64,000 nt of DNA from a virus: IMG/VR virus record IMGVR_UViG_3300008459_000021, positions 1 through 64,000 of that record, one strand, 5' to 3'. The notes beneath the pieces were generated by a model. It was given only the letters and a program-made list of their open reading frames with translations. It was not told where the DNA came from and searched no databases. Both the position numbers and the translations under genes were made by a program. Below, piece after piece: positions 1 to 8,432 of this stretch. How positions within the stretch are numbered: position 1 is the first letter of the stretch; every line of letters starts with the position of its first letter.

Positions 1-1265
1 CTGCATGGTTCATGGACTCAAACCCTATTTTCTATGCAGGTACAAACAACGCTGGCGAATACTGCTTCCTTATGTCTATTGAGAATAATGGGAGTATCCC
101 ACTAGACAACGCAGGCACAAACCACACAGTCATTTACGATGCTGCCAACTACACCAAAACTAACCTCGGTCAGTATCTGTTCTACAAGTACAACGCCTCC
201 ACCGCTACGACTACCCTCTTAGCGGATAGGAGAGGAAATCAGGGCTTCGTTGGAAATGTCGCTCTTACAACGAACATCGCAGACGCTCAACTCAACACCT
301 ATACCCCCACCCACTTTGAGCCATCTCCCATAGGCGGAGAGAGCAACATATATTACGCCTATGTGCCTTGTTTTGGTCCTAAGGCAACTACCCCCACCCT
401 TAGCTTCTTATTGTGTGTGTGGGACAAAGCCAACGACACCTTCACAATGGAAATATGCTCGGTGGCGATGGCTGGGATCGAGACGATTTCTGATTATGTC
501 ACCTATAAGCAGTACAACGACAACACCAACCAACAGATGAGGCTTAACTGCGTTCTTACCAAGAGCGGAGCGGATTATTTCTTAAGTGTGTTCTACTCAC
601 ACACTACGCCTGAGACGCTCGCTTTGAACACTACAGCCACATGGAAGAAGATCACCACCTTCTCGATAGACCCCACGGACTTTAGCTCGTTGACCTATCA
701 TAGCTCGGACACCTTCCCTGTGCTTGGGTTCGCACCACAGAATCAGAACAACACTCGCCTTATGTGCTTGTTCGAAAACGAAGCCTCTATCTATGATTGG
801 ACTGCTGGCGGTTGGACAAAGACAGCTTATGAGGCTGGGTACTTCACAGGCATGACCTTTGACGACTTGGGTAGATATTGGGCTACCTCGGTCAGTAGCC
901 AAGACATACCCGCTCAGTCGAACGATGGAAACTTCGCCTCAGGGAGCTTTAAGACTTTTGAGGTGTCCGTCCATGTTATTTCTTCATCTTTGCCCAACCT
1001 CGTCTCGTGTGTGTGGCAGGACTCAGGTGAGTTTGTATTCACAGGTGCCAACTTATCCAAAAACTTGGTCGTTAACACCTATGATGAGAATGGCGACCGC
1101 GTAGCCAAGAGCGTTAGATTGGAAATCACAGCCAATCATGCGGTGTTCACTTCCAATGGGCTCACTACTCTGACAACTACAACCTCAGCGGCGGGCGATA
1201 CACTCATACCTGTCACCATCTCAGGTGCGGGCTTCATTAATATCTCCGCTTCTTTCCAAATCTAA
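1..1265 (+). CDS. Tail fibre or adhesin-like virion protein, C-terminal part
   Basis: The reading frame is open at the left edge, so this is the 3' part of a longer gene. The first in-window ATG is at position 12, but codons before it are also open. The visible 420 residues are rich in Thr, Ser, Asn and aromatic residues and low in Lys, as in beta-rich fibres. The last 70 residues look like a bacterial Ig-like domain (segment NTYDENGDRVAKSV, then alternating hydrophobic strands). It is followed 14 bases later by another small gene on the same strand. A receptor-binding or decorating role is inferred from composition only; no family was recognised. Confidence 0.6.
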   Translation, partial: AWFMDSNPIFYAGTNNAGEYCFLMSIENNGSIPLDNAGTNHTVIYDAANYTKTNLGQYLFYKYNASTATTTLLADRRGNQGFVGNVALTTNIADAQLNTYTPTHFEPSPIGGESNIYYAYVPCFGPKATTPTLSFLLCVWDKANDTFTMEICSVAMAGIETISDYVTYKQYNDNTNQQMRLNCVLTKSGADYFLSVFYSHTTPETLALNTTATWKKITTFSIDPTDFSSLTYHSSDTFPVLGFAPQNQNNTRLMCLFENEASIYDWTAGGWTKTAYEAGYFTGMTFDDLGRYWATSVSSQDIPAQSNDGNFASGSFKTFEVSVHVISSSLPNLVSCVWQDSGEFVFTGANLSKNLVVNTYDENGDRVAKSVRLEITANHAVFTSNGLTTLTTTTSAAGDTLIPVTISGAGFINISASFQI

Positions 1266-1279
1266 GAGGTTGAGCCAAC

Positions 1280-1651
1280 ATGAGTGACATCATCCCCTCC
1301 TTCATTAAGGTCTACACGCTCGGTTTATCCAATAGGGTACGCTTTGAGGGTTCTACGGGCGATAAGGTGTATCTACCTGCAAACCTATCCAAGTCTGTTG
1401 AGATGGGCGGTGGTGATGTACCCGAAGGGTATGTGGTCTTATCCGTTTTGGGTAAAGGTGTTAAATCAACGGACGACTCGGTAAGCCCCCCTATGAGATA
1501 TTTAGGTACGAAGTTATCCAAAATAACAGAGGACGGAAACTCACCCCTAGAGATAGGTGTGGGGACTGACCCAGACGCACCCATCACGACTGGCTTAGAT
1601 TTAGTTATCCCTCGCTTCACACGATTCAGTACAAACACCTCTTGGAAATGA
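1280..1651 (+). CDS. Hypothetical protein following the fibre gene
   Basis: This 123-residue protein starts 14 bases after the fibre gene, after a GAGG-type ribosome site, so the two are probably cotranscribed. It is predicted to be mostly beta-strand, with many Gly, Ser, Thr and Pro and no membrane segment. The C-terminus ends in FTRFSTNTSWK. I do not recognise the family. Its position suggests a fibre accessory or minor virion protein, which is inference only. Confidence 0.6.
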   Translation: MSDIIPSFIKVYTLGLSNRVRFEGSTGDKVYLPANLSKSVEMGGGDVPEGYVVLSVLGKGVKSTDDSVSPPMRYLGTKLSKITEDGNSPLEIGVGTDPDAPITTGLDLVIPRFTRFSTNTSWK

Positions 1652-1661
1652 TGTTTATCCT

Positions 1662-1699
1662 TTTATAGTCAGACCTTTGTCTAGTATTAGACAAAGGGG
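1662..1699 (+). promoter_or_regulatory. TTTATAG box plus ribosome-site hairpin before the Ntn-hydrolase gene
   Basis: TTTATAG lies at 1662-1668. A perfect 10-bp hairpin follows (CCTTTGTCTA at 1674-1683 with TAGACAAAGG at 1688-1697). The only good ribosome-binding site for the gene at 1709, AAAGGGG, lies in the 3' arm. See the finding on this recurring leader design. Confidence 0.5.
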
Positions 1700-1708
1700 T
1701 GTATCTCC

Positions 1709-3118
1709 ATGAGATATGCAAAAGCTCGAACTGAAGAAGAGAAAAAAGAAATCTACGACAAGTGGCATGACCTCATTAACATGAGTCAGACCGCATTGGA
1801 TAACTGGGCAGAAGATGACCGAAGGCTTCTAGCCTCTTTCAGTCGGGAAGAAGCCAAAGATAGTGGAGATATCCAATCTGGGTACGACTCTTTCCATAGA
1901 ATCAAAAGGCGTAAAGAAAAGCCTTTTGAAGATTGGACGGCTCAAGACTTCGACAACGCTGCTCAAGAAAATGGATTCAATGGAAGGATGATGGGAGGCA
2001 AGCCTGGAGACCCAGTAAAAGACAGCGGTATGTCCAAGTGGGAAATAAGTCTAAGAAACTGGGGGCATGACCCCTCTCTCAAGTCTAGCCCCGCCCACGC
2101 TAAATGGAAAGCATGGAAGGAAAAGCACTTCAAAAAGAAGTCTAGCCTAACCCCCACAACACCCAAAGTATCCAATATAGTGAGGAAAGCCATGCGTAAG
2201 AAGACCGCTTGCGTTATATCTTGCCTTGATCTAAACGATCAGCGTTATCTAGTCAAAGTGAGGGATAGAAACTACAACCCAGAGATTAAAGTCTATCACG
2301 ATATGTACGATGGTGTGGAGGTGCTTTACTACATAGACAATGTGACAGGCTGGCTCGAAGGTATTAACAGCTACGGAATATCTATTGTTAACTCGGCTCT
2401 AAATGTGCGTGAAGACGAAAAAGAGGGTCAGACACGCAACCTATCCAAAGAACCTCGTATGTCAGAGGATGGGTACTATTTATTGAACGCACTCAAATGC
2501 AAAAACATAGACGATGCTATGGACTGCATAAAAGGTAACTCCTTTCATGTTCCAGTTCATGGTCACACCATTATTACTGACGGCAAAAGAGCTAGGATTA
2601 TAGAGCAAACCTCTATCCATCAGCCCATCGTTAAGACACTCCAAAGAAACAAACTCCATGTCCGCACCAATCACGGCATAAACCACCCAGACGCAGGTTA
2701 TCAAGTGGGGGACGACAGACATAGCTCTTTACGCAGAAGAGAACTAGCCACAGAAATATTATCCAATGTGACAGACATTTCAGAAGCGGCTCCCGCCCTC
2801 TACGGATACAGATGGGATAAAATGGACGACCCTTTTATTCCTGTCCGTAAAGTACCCGATGGTCTCTACTCAACTTCTCAAATCATGTTCGACCCACTAG
2901 AAAGAAAAATGACGGTTTACCTTATCCCAGATGATGTAGACTTCTTGGGCTACGAGAAACGCTTCGTAAATAAAGACGGAGAAGACACAATCTGTCAGCT
3001 AGAGGTTCTTCAATACACAGGGTTCGATGAAAATGGAAACTTTGAGGTACTGCCTTTCAACATAAACCCCTCTCGCGTAGCCTCTCGTAAAATAGCCTCT
3101 ATGCGTAAGTACAAGTAA
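1709..3118 (+). CDS. Ntn-hydrolase-like protein (peptidase C45/acyltransferase-type fold) with N-terminal pro-region
   Basis: The 469-residue protein has two parts. Residues 1-165 are charged, with a Trp-rich segment (motifs MSQTALDNW and FEDWTAQDF) that loosely resembles DUF3140-type DNA-associated proteins. From Cys168 (context RKKTACVIS) the sequence follows the pattern of self-processed Ntn hydrolases of the C45/penicillin acyltransferase type: RDRNYNP, then GWLEGINSYGISIVNSALN, a GH-x-I-I-x-DG strand and RTNHG. In that family an internal Cys becomes the N-terminal nucleophile after autocleavage; Cys168 would be the candidate here. The C-terminus has RVASRKIASMRKYK, carrying the R/K-x-A-S motif common in this phage's predicted virion proteins. 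Substrate unknown; it could be a virion-carried amidase or a processing enzyme. Confidence 0.55.
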   Translation: MRYAKARTEEEKKEIYDKWHDLINMSQTALDNWAEDDRRLLASFSREEAKDSGDIQSGYDSFHRIKRRKEKPFEDWTAQDFDNAAQENGFNGRMMGGKPGDPVKDSGMSKWEISLRNWGHDPSLKSSPAHAKWKAWKEKHFKKKSSLTPTTPKVSNIVRKAMRKKTACVISCLDLNDQRYLVKVRDRNYNPEIKVYHDMYDGVEVLYYIDNVTGWLEGINSYGISIVNSALNVREDEKEGQTRNLSKEPRMSEDGYYLLNALKCKNIDDAMDCIKGNSFHVPVHGHTIITDGKRARIIEQTSIHQPIVKTLQRNKLHVRTNHGINHPDAGYQVGDDRHSSLRRRELATEILSNVTDISEAAPALYGYRWDKMDDPFIPVRKVPDGLYSTSQIMFDPLERKMTVYLIPDDVDFLGYEKRFVNKDGEDTICQLEVLQYTGFDENGNFEVLPFNINPSRVASRKIASMRKYK

Positions 3119-3120
3119 AA

Positions 3121-3429
3121 CTAAACCCCAATCTTATCCAAAAGGTCTTGTACACCCTCTAGTACCCTACCAAAGTCGCTCGTCTTGTAAGATTTCTCTA
3201 TCCCGTTCCACATCTGAACATTGGATACTTTTACACCATAGTAAGGTGCAACGAAGCCCGCTGTGATGATAATAATCTCCTTACATGAGTTTGCCACCCA
3301 CAACTCATACACGGAAGTGTCATCACCCCTCGCCACATATGTCTCCATAGGCAAGAATAAATCTATGCCACGAGACCTACCCATCAGCACCTCTGAAACT
3401 ATCCTATCCGATTTCTCTTTGTTATCCAT
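3121..3429 (-). CDS. Hypothetical 102-residue protein
   Basis: Starts with ATGGATAAC and overlaps the 3' end of the upstream gene by 8 bases, so the two minus-strand genes at 3.1-3.7 kb form a small operon convergent with the Ntn-hydrolase gene (2 bases between the stop codons). The sequence has a soluble alpha/beta look, with a hydrophobic strand EIIIITAGFVAPYYG in the middle. No family recognised. Confidence 0.6.
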   Translation of the reverse strand: MDNKEKSDRIVSEVLMGRSRGIDLFLPMETYVARGDDTSVYELWVANSCKEIIIITAGFVAPYYGVKVSNVQMWNGIEKSYKTSDFGRVLEGVQDLLDKIGV

Positions 3430-3721
3430 TTCTTGTCTGTTGGGCTTCTAGCCAAAGCATTGCCGATTTGGATAACTCCACCACATCTACCCTTTTGGGG
3501 TTCACAAGGGGTGACAAGCGTTCTACAGCCTGCTCCGCCTCGTACTTCATCTTGTACGCCTTCTTCACCTTACCCAACAGGGCGGGGTAGAGAAGTCTAC
3601 CCGTAAAGCTGTTTTCTAAGACATACATGATCGGTTCCTCCAAGATATCTGGGGGGGCTGATGTGGTCAGAGGGCTGTGGATCATAAAAATAAAAAAAGT
3701 TATCCCAACCACAAGGTTCAT
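3422..3721 (-). CDS. Small protein with N-terminal signal or membrane segment
   Basis: The first 22 residues (MNLVVGITFFIFMIHSPLTTSA) form a hydrophobic signal-like or membrane segment. A hydrophilic helical region rich in Lys and Glu follows (residues 45-75). It overlaps the next gene by 8 bases. It may be exported or anchored in the inner membrane. No family recognised. Confidence 0.6.
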   Translation of the reverse strand: MNLVVGITFFIFMIHSPLTTSAPPDILEEPIMYVLENSFTGRLLYPALLGKVKKAYKMKYEAEQAVERLSPLVNPKRVDVVELSKSAMLWLEAQQTRNG

Positions 3722-3761
3722 ATATTAAGGCTAGTGTTCAACCATCTAGGAGGCTTATAAA

Positions 3762-4949
3762 GTGCTTGTCCTCAATACTTTTATCTACGGCTCAGAACTT
3801 AAGTTCGCTGAGTCTTTCGTTAACAAGATGAACGAGCGACTCGTTGGAGACGAAGTTCGCATCGACATGGTCGGTCATCACTCTTGGGACACGCTCCCTA
3901 ACCGTGGAAACACGCCCAGCACCTCGACAGACCTGATCCTCATCATTAAGTCCAACATCAACCACAAGCTCAGAGATTGGGCTATGAAGTGGGCTGTGTC
4001 TAATAATGTGCTTTGGGTGGAGTGTGTTCACAAGGTGGCGGTGGCTGAGAACGATATTCGGAAAGTTCTCTCCCTTCCCATTAAGCAAGAAGAGGTGGAG
4101 GTCGAGAACCCCACCCTCGCTGAGATGTGGGAGGAGATTGCAAATAAGTATGGGTGGCCGTACTTCCGCCTCCCCCACAAGTGGGGTCGTCCAGTGTACG
4201 AGGTTATCCCCTACTCCATCTCAAGCAACCGTCAACTTGTAAACAAGTGGGATAAAATCTACTTCGGACTCATTAAGGAGTACATCCTAAGCGGAGACCC
4301 CTCTCTTGAGGGCAAGTTACCGAGCCTCCAAAACAGCTCTTTCCTTGAGCGAGAGTGGCTTTCCAATAATGGAAAGAGCGGATACAACCTCATGCTCGCC
4401 CTCTTTAAGAAGGTCGCAAAGCAAAAGGATACCCTCGCCTACGCTGGCTTGTTGGGTGTGGCAGACGCTTGGGCAAATCAAGCCTCTCGTACCCTCGTTG
4501 GTAGAAGGTCTATGGACTTCGCAGTCCGCTGTATCTTCGGTCTAAGCCTTAACGACTTGCCCACCTACAACAAGGCAGTCCTTGAGAGCATGGAAAATAA
4601 TGCCCCCACACACACGACTGAGCAGACCCCTGCTGAGGCTGTTGAGGCTGTTGAGACCCCTATGGTTGCCGAGACCCCTATGGTTGTGGAGGTTGAGCCT
4701 CCTGTGGCTGTGGGTGAGGTTGTGGAGACTCCTGAGGTGGTCGAGTCCACCGAAGCGGTTGAGACTCCTGAAGCTGTTGAGGAAGAAGTGTTCGTGTTGT
4801 TTGGAAACCTCAAGGTATCTCCTGCCGACAACCCCATACACATTGGGTTTATTGGATACCAAACCTCCATCAAACTCGTGGGTTCCATCAAGGTAAACAT
4901 CGGTAAGGTGGACTCTGTTGGCTTCTATGATGTGACCATCTCGAAGTAA
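3762..4949 (+). CDS. Protein with Val/Glu/Pro-rich linker and shared C-terminal FGNL module
   Basis: Starts at GTG after a strong AGGAGG site. Residues 1-270 are globular; the pattern of a His-containing loop followed by STDLILIIKSNINHKL is reminiscent of DUF2325-type Rossmann-like proteins, but this is weak. Residues about 280-345 are a low-complexity linker with repeated VETP/EVVE units. The last 55 residues (from VFVLFGNLKV to the end) resemble the C-terminus of the neighbouring gene at 5092, so both proteins carry the same beta-rich tail module. Codons are C-ending and look highly expressed. Function unknown. Confidence 0.6.
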   Translation: MLVLNTFIYGSELKFAESFVNKMNERLVGDEVRIDMVGHHSWDTLPNRGNTPSTSTDLILIIKSNINHKLRDWAMKWAVSNNVLWVECVHKVAVAENDIRKVLSLPIKQEEVEVENPTLAEMWEEIANKYGWPYFRLPHKWGRPVYEVIPYSISSNRQLVNKWDKIYFGLIKEYILSGDPSLEGKLPSLQNSSFLEREWLSNNGKSGYNLMLALFKKVAKQKDTLAYAGLLGVADAWANQASRTLVGRRSMDFAVRCIFGLSLNDLPTYNKAVLESMENNAPTHTTEQTPAEAVEAVETPMVAETPMVVEVEPPVAVGEVVETPEVVESTEAVETPEAVEEEVFVLFGNLKVSPADNPIHIGFIGYQTSIKLVGSIKVNIGKVDSVGFYDVTISK

Positions 4950-5050
4950 AACTGCTCGGTTGGAGATAACGAGCAGTTACCACCCCTATAAGGGTGGCTC
5001 TACCCTCTCTCATGGGTGGGAGAGGGTTTCATCGGTCAATAGCCGATGAA
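4950..5050 (+). other. Array of four consecutive hairpins between two related genes
   Basis: Four separate perfect stems occur back to back: 4950-4958 with 4970-4978 (9 bp, AACTGCTCG arm), 4980-4985 with 4992-4997 (6 bp), 5002-5009 with 5020-5027 (8 bp), and 5028-5035 with 5043-5050 (8 bp, TTCATCGG arm). No stem is followed by a T-tract, so ordinary termination is unlikely for most of them. The array ends 41 bases before the next start codon and could be an mRNA-processing or stability element. Confidence 0.6.
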
Positions 5051-5091
5051 AACCCCGTGTGCATCTAAATCGTTTTGAGAAAGAGGCGAAA

Positions 5092-5769
5092 ATGACTAGG
5101 TTCAAAAACAAGTACACGAGCTTTATAACGAATAATCCATCTCAAGTGCCTTTCGTTGACTTCAAGGTGCTTTGGGAAGGTAAGGTCGTCTCCGATATAA
5201 AGGATGTCCAAATCCCCATTCAGATCGAACTGATTTATGCCCACACGGACAAGTCTATCCCAGAGGGCGAGTTCATTAAGGCGTGGGAGGAACTGAGGGA
5301 GATTGGGAAGACCAAGAGCAAGAATAAGGCGGATCTCAAGCATATGTACTGTATGTACCTTGACGCTCATTCGAACAAAGGGTTCAAGAACTTCGCCAGC
5401 TTGGACAGGCATTTTAAAGCTGTGTTCGGAACTCGAATCCCAGATATGTTACGCGAAAAGATGAAGGATTACGACTTCAAAGGCGAGTACAACAAGCACA
5501 TCGGATTAGATGAACTTGAGCCCCTTGAGGTTGTTAATCCGACCCCCTCATCACCTAGCACCCCCTCATCACCTATCCCCTCAGCACCTACAAGCGAGGT
5601 CGAGAGGGAGGTTCATTTCGGAAACTTATCCATTAAGCTATCCAATGGTTCGCTGTCTATTGGCTCTGTGGACTGCGACAAGCTGTTGGTTAAGGGAGAC
5701 CTGTTCGTGTCCGTAGGTTCTTTCGTTAATGGGCGGTTGAACGATGTAGTGATTAGATGCGATAAATGA
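5092..5769 (+). CDS. Protein sharing the C-terminal FGNL module with its upstream neighbour
   Basis: The ATG at 5092 follows AAAGAGGCG at good spacing; an upstream GTG at 5059 is less likely. Residues 1-140 are a globular Lys-rich domain. Residues about 143-168 are a Pro/Ser linker with a PSTPSSP repeat. The last 55 residues (HFGNLSIKL, then IGS, LLVKGDLFVSVGSF, DVVIRCDK) align with the tail of the protein encoded at 3762. The two genes therefore have different heads on one C-terminal module. Its end overlaps the convergent fibre gene by 17 bases. Function unknown. Confidence 0.6.
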   Translation: MTRFKNKYTSFITNNPSQVPFVDFKVLWEGKVVSDIKDVQIPIQIELIYAHTDKSIPEGEFIKAWEELREIGKTKSKNKADLKHMYCMYLDAHSNKGFKNFASLDRHFKAVFGTRIPDMLREKMKDYDFKGEYNKHIGLDELEPLEVVNPTPSSPSTPSSPIPSAPTSEVEREVHFGNLSIKLSNGSLSIGSVDCDKLLVKGDLFVSVGSFVNGRLNDVVIRCDK

Positions 5770-7906
5770 GATAGTTAAGGGTCACAGAGGTTGTGGCACC
5801 GAAGTTTATGTGCCCCTTTAAGTAAATGTAGTTAACTCCCATAGTCGATGTGTAGTCTCTGAAATAAAGCTGATCGAAAATGTTAACATCTTTTAAGATT
5901 ACGACAGAGTAAAATATGTGGTCGGTGGCGGTGTTATATAGATTTGGAATCTGAAAATAGAAATCGTAAGTGGTGCCTGATGGGAAAGAGGTGGTCACAG
6001 AGCCGACTTCTACTATCTCGAACTTGAAGCCTAATGCCGACACCACATTATTCAAGCCTATTTGTAGAAGCCTATTGGAAATGGCAGATGTGGCTATATC
6101 TGACGAAGATAGTTTTATGTCGCCAGTGGCATTAAGTGAGACATCGTTATCAGGACTGAGGATAACATCTGCCCCTGTCTCAACACGGAAATCTCCTGTT
6201 ACATCAAGGTTGAAGTCGGAGCTGGCGGTCGTCACTCCGTCACCCACATGAAGTACGACTGCTCCCGATGGTCCATTTAACTTTTTGAGGCGGAGATCGT
6301 CCACATTAAGGGTTAAGTCTCCTGTGCCTGGAAGCCCTGCGTTTATTGTGATTGTATCCGTAGGGTCTGTCTTATTTTTTAAGTTTATGATGTCGGCATT
6401 TAGGGTGAGAGCCTTGTCGTCATTGTTAATGGATAAGTTAAAAGGCTCTGTGGAATCTGTGTTCTGTAGTGTGAGCGTGTCTACTATCAGATTTAGGGTG
6501 TAGTTGTCGTTCACCACATATAGGTCATAAGGCTGTGAAGCTGTGGGGTTCTCTAACATGAGAGTGTCCACAGCTAACTTCAAGAAGCTACTTGAGGAGA
6601 CCGTTAGTGTAAGGGGGACATCGTCATCTGCTGTCGTAAAGTCTAGCGTACTCGTCTGAAACTGAGTGTTGTAGGTGTTAGTGTAAAGGCTTAAATCCCC
6701 ATCCGATGTAAGGTTGAAAACTCCGTTCACTGCCACATCTACATCTCGAACTATTTGAAGAAGCAAGCTATCCAATAAGCTAGGACTACTGCTGTCCCAA
6801 AGGATGGACTTAGCTGTTATATCTAATGAACCACTATAGGCGTTACTTCCACCGCTACCAGCTACGAGATAAACATCTCCAGCATTGGAAAAACTCGTGG
6901 ACGAACCTGCTTGTAGCGTCACATCACCCGCGTTGAAACCCAATGTGGTAGCGGTCGTATTTCCAGCTTGGATTGTTATATCACCTGGTCTATTGGATGC
7001 TCCTGTCTCAAGAGTCACACCACCAGACGAATAAATGCCATCTCCTGTATTAATGGATAAGTCACCTGATACACCCCCTACGCTCACCGTATCTCCCGTG
7101 TGGATAATCACAGACCCAGAGTCGTCATTAGCTTCACCGCTATAGATATTCACAACACCACTTATCTCAGATGAGTCCCCACTCGCTACGATTACATCAC
7201 CAGACGAGAGCGTTGCTACCCCAGTTAACAACACCAATGAACCACTCGTCTCCGCCTCACCTGTCTTGATTTGGATAACTCCGCTCAGATTAGGAGCATC
7301 ACCTGTAATCAAGGTCATAGCCCCTGTCTCATTAGCAGAGTCTCCAGTGTAAAGGCTTACAGCACCACTCACACCCAAGCTCTCAGATGTTCCCGTGTAG
7401 ATTTCTATCTCTCCGCTACCGCCTCCAACACCTGAGTTGGTCAAAATGGAAAGCGAACCACTCACAAAGCCACTTGTCGGCAGTCCTGTGGAGATGGTGA
7501 TACCACCACCATCTCCACCTGCAAAGCTCCCTAAGGTTATGGTGGGGGCTACATTGGGTATGCCTGCGTTATAGTAGGAGCTTATTAGGACAGAGCCTGT
7601 TTCACCTGCTTCCGAATCACCACCGTATATTTGAACAGGACCACCGATAGAACCTGTCGCTATAGCGTCACCACCAAAAATGGATACAGCACCACCAAGT
7701 GCCGAACCATCTGTAGAGACTCCACCCCGACCTCCGCTCAAGACCACAACACCACCTCTGTTCTCTACTCCGCTTGAGGCTAACAAGTACACATCTTGAC
7801 CTCTCGCATTGGAAAACAACGCAGAGGTAGATGTGGGGTCTAAGCCCTTGAGGGTCTTGTTGGGTACATCACCAAAGAGTTGGTAAAAGGACGATAGATT
7901 TGCCAT
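5753..7906 (-). CDS. Beta-solenoid tail fibre or spike protein
   Basis: 717 residues. Residues about 60-370 are built of some twenty imperfect repeats of 13-20 residues with the pattern SG-x-[VIL]-x-[IL]-x-[TS]-G-[DEA], for example SGVVNIYSGEA and SGSVIIHTGDT, typical of a parallel beta-helix fibre shaft. The N-terminus (LSSFYQLFGDVPNKTL) could attach to the virion. The C-terminal 150 residues lose the repeat and look like a trimerisation or tip domain. The gene is isolated on the minus strand, with a CTTTATGAG box and a hairpin upstream of the start. Probably host recognition. Confidence 0.75.
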   Translation of the reverse strand: MANLSSFYQLFGDVPNKTLKGLDPTSTSALFSNARGQDVYLLASSGVENRGGVVVLSGGRGGVSTDGSALGGAVSIFGGDAIATGSIGGPVQIYGGDSEAGETGSVLISSYYNAGIPNVAPTITLGSFAGGDGGGITISTGLPTSGFVSGSLSILTNSGVGGGSGEIEIYTGTSESLGVSGAVSLYTGDSANETGAMTLITGDAPNLSGVIQIKTGEAETSGSLVLLTGVATLSSGDVIVASGDSSEISGVVNIYSGEANDDSGSVIIHTGDTVSVGGVSGDLSINTGDGIYSSGGVTLETGASNRPGDITIQAGNTTATTLGFNAGDVTLQAGSSTSFSNAGDVYLVAGSGGSNAYSGSLDITAKSILWDSSSPSLLDSLLLQIVRDVDVAVNGVFNLTSDGDLSLYTNTYNTQFQTSTLDFTTADDDVPLTLTVSSSSFLKLAVDTLMLENPTASQPYDLYVVNDNYTLNLIVDTLTLQNTDSTEPFNLSINNDDKALTLNADIINLKNKTDPTDTITINAGLPGTGDLTLNVDDLRLKKLNGPSGAVVLHVGDGVTTASSDFNLDVTGDFRVETGADVILSPDNDVSLNATGDIKLSSSDIATSAISNRLLQIGLNNVVSALGFKFEIVEVGSVTTSFPSGTTYDFYFQIPNLYNTATDHIFYSVVILKDVNIFDQLYFRDYTSTMGVNYIYLKGHINFGATTSVTLNYLIYRI

Positions 7907-7961
7907 AAGAGTTCTCCCTCAAAAGCGTTCATATTGGATAACGCTCATAAAGGCTTTAGCT

Positions 7962-8336
7962 ATGTCCTACGAAAAGATCAATAACCCCACCCACTACGAG
8001 GGGGTCGGGCTCACAGCCATAGATGTTATCGAGGCTCACGAACTGAACTTCTCTTGTGGTTCGGCTCTCAAGTACATCTTACGAGCAGGGAAAAAACCTG
8101 GAGAGTCCACCCTTGAGGATTTGAACAAAGCCCTTTGGTATGTGCAAAGGGAACTGAATAGAAATCTATCCATTACCCCAACACCTTCCATGTCCTTCAA
8201 GCAAGTACAATCGGCTTTCAGCTTACCCCCACATCTAAACCTAGCACTCTCGTCACTACTCTCTTATGAGTTATCCGACACCGCTTTCCATTTAGAGCAA
8301 GAGATACAGCGTATCAAAGTCTTAACCAACATCTAA
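7962..8336 (+). CDS. DUF3310-type nucleotide kinase-like protein
   Basis: The first 70 residues match the DUF3310 pattern: NPTHYEGVGLTAIDVIE, a middle CGSALKYILRAGKK and then LEDLNKALWYVQREL. DUF3310 covers small phage proteins related to T7 gp1.7, a nucleotide kinase. The C-terminal 55 residues are an extra helical region of unknown role. It starts 55 bases from the divergent fibre gene. A role in nucleotide metabolism during phage growth is inferred from the family. Confidence 0.75.
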   Translation: MSYEKINNPTHYEGVGLTAIDVIEAHELNFSCGSALKYILRAGKKPGESTLEDLNKALWYVQRELNRNLSITPTPSMSFKQVQSAFSLPPHLNLALSSLLSYELSDTAFHLEQEIQRIKVLTNI

Positions 8337-8380
8337 ACCCTCATCTATCCATCCTATGGGTTTTGGGGATTTTTTAGCGT

Positions 8381-8387
8381 TTTATAC
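8381..8387 (+). promoter_or_regulatory. Candidate promoter box TTTATAC
   Basis: TTTATAC preceded by GCGT lies 46 bases before the start at 8433 and just after a T-rich run that may end transcription of the previous gene. It matches the boxes listed elsewhere, but no ribosome-site hairpin is present here. Confidence 0.3.
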
Positions 8388-8432
8388 ACCCAATAACTCT
8401 AAGAGAACCACAACCAAAGATGGAGAAATAAG

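Noticed and set aside
4542-4900. Several long frames opposite or shifted over the Val/Glu/Pro linker
   Set aside because: They arise from the low-complexity repeat and give Leu/Arg or Ser/Thr runs without start signals.
5753-7906. Possible CRISPR or DNA tandem repeat in the solenoid fibre gene
   Set aside because: Repeats are at protein level with varied DNA and unit length; there are no constant repeats with unique spacers.
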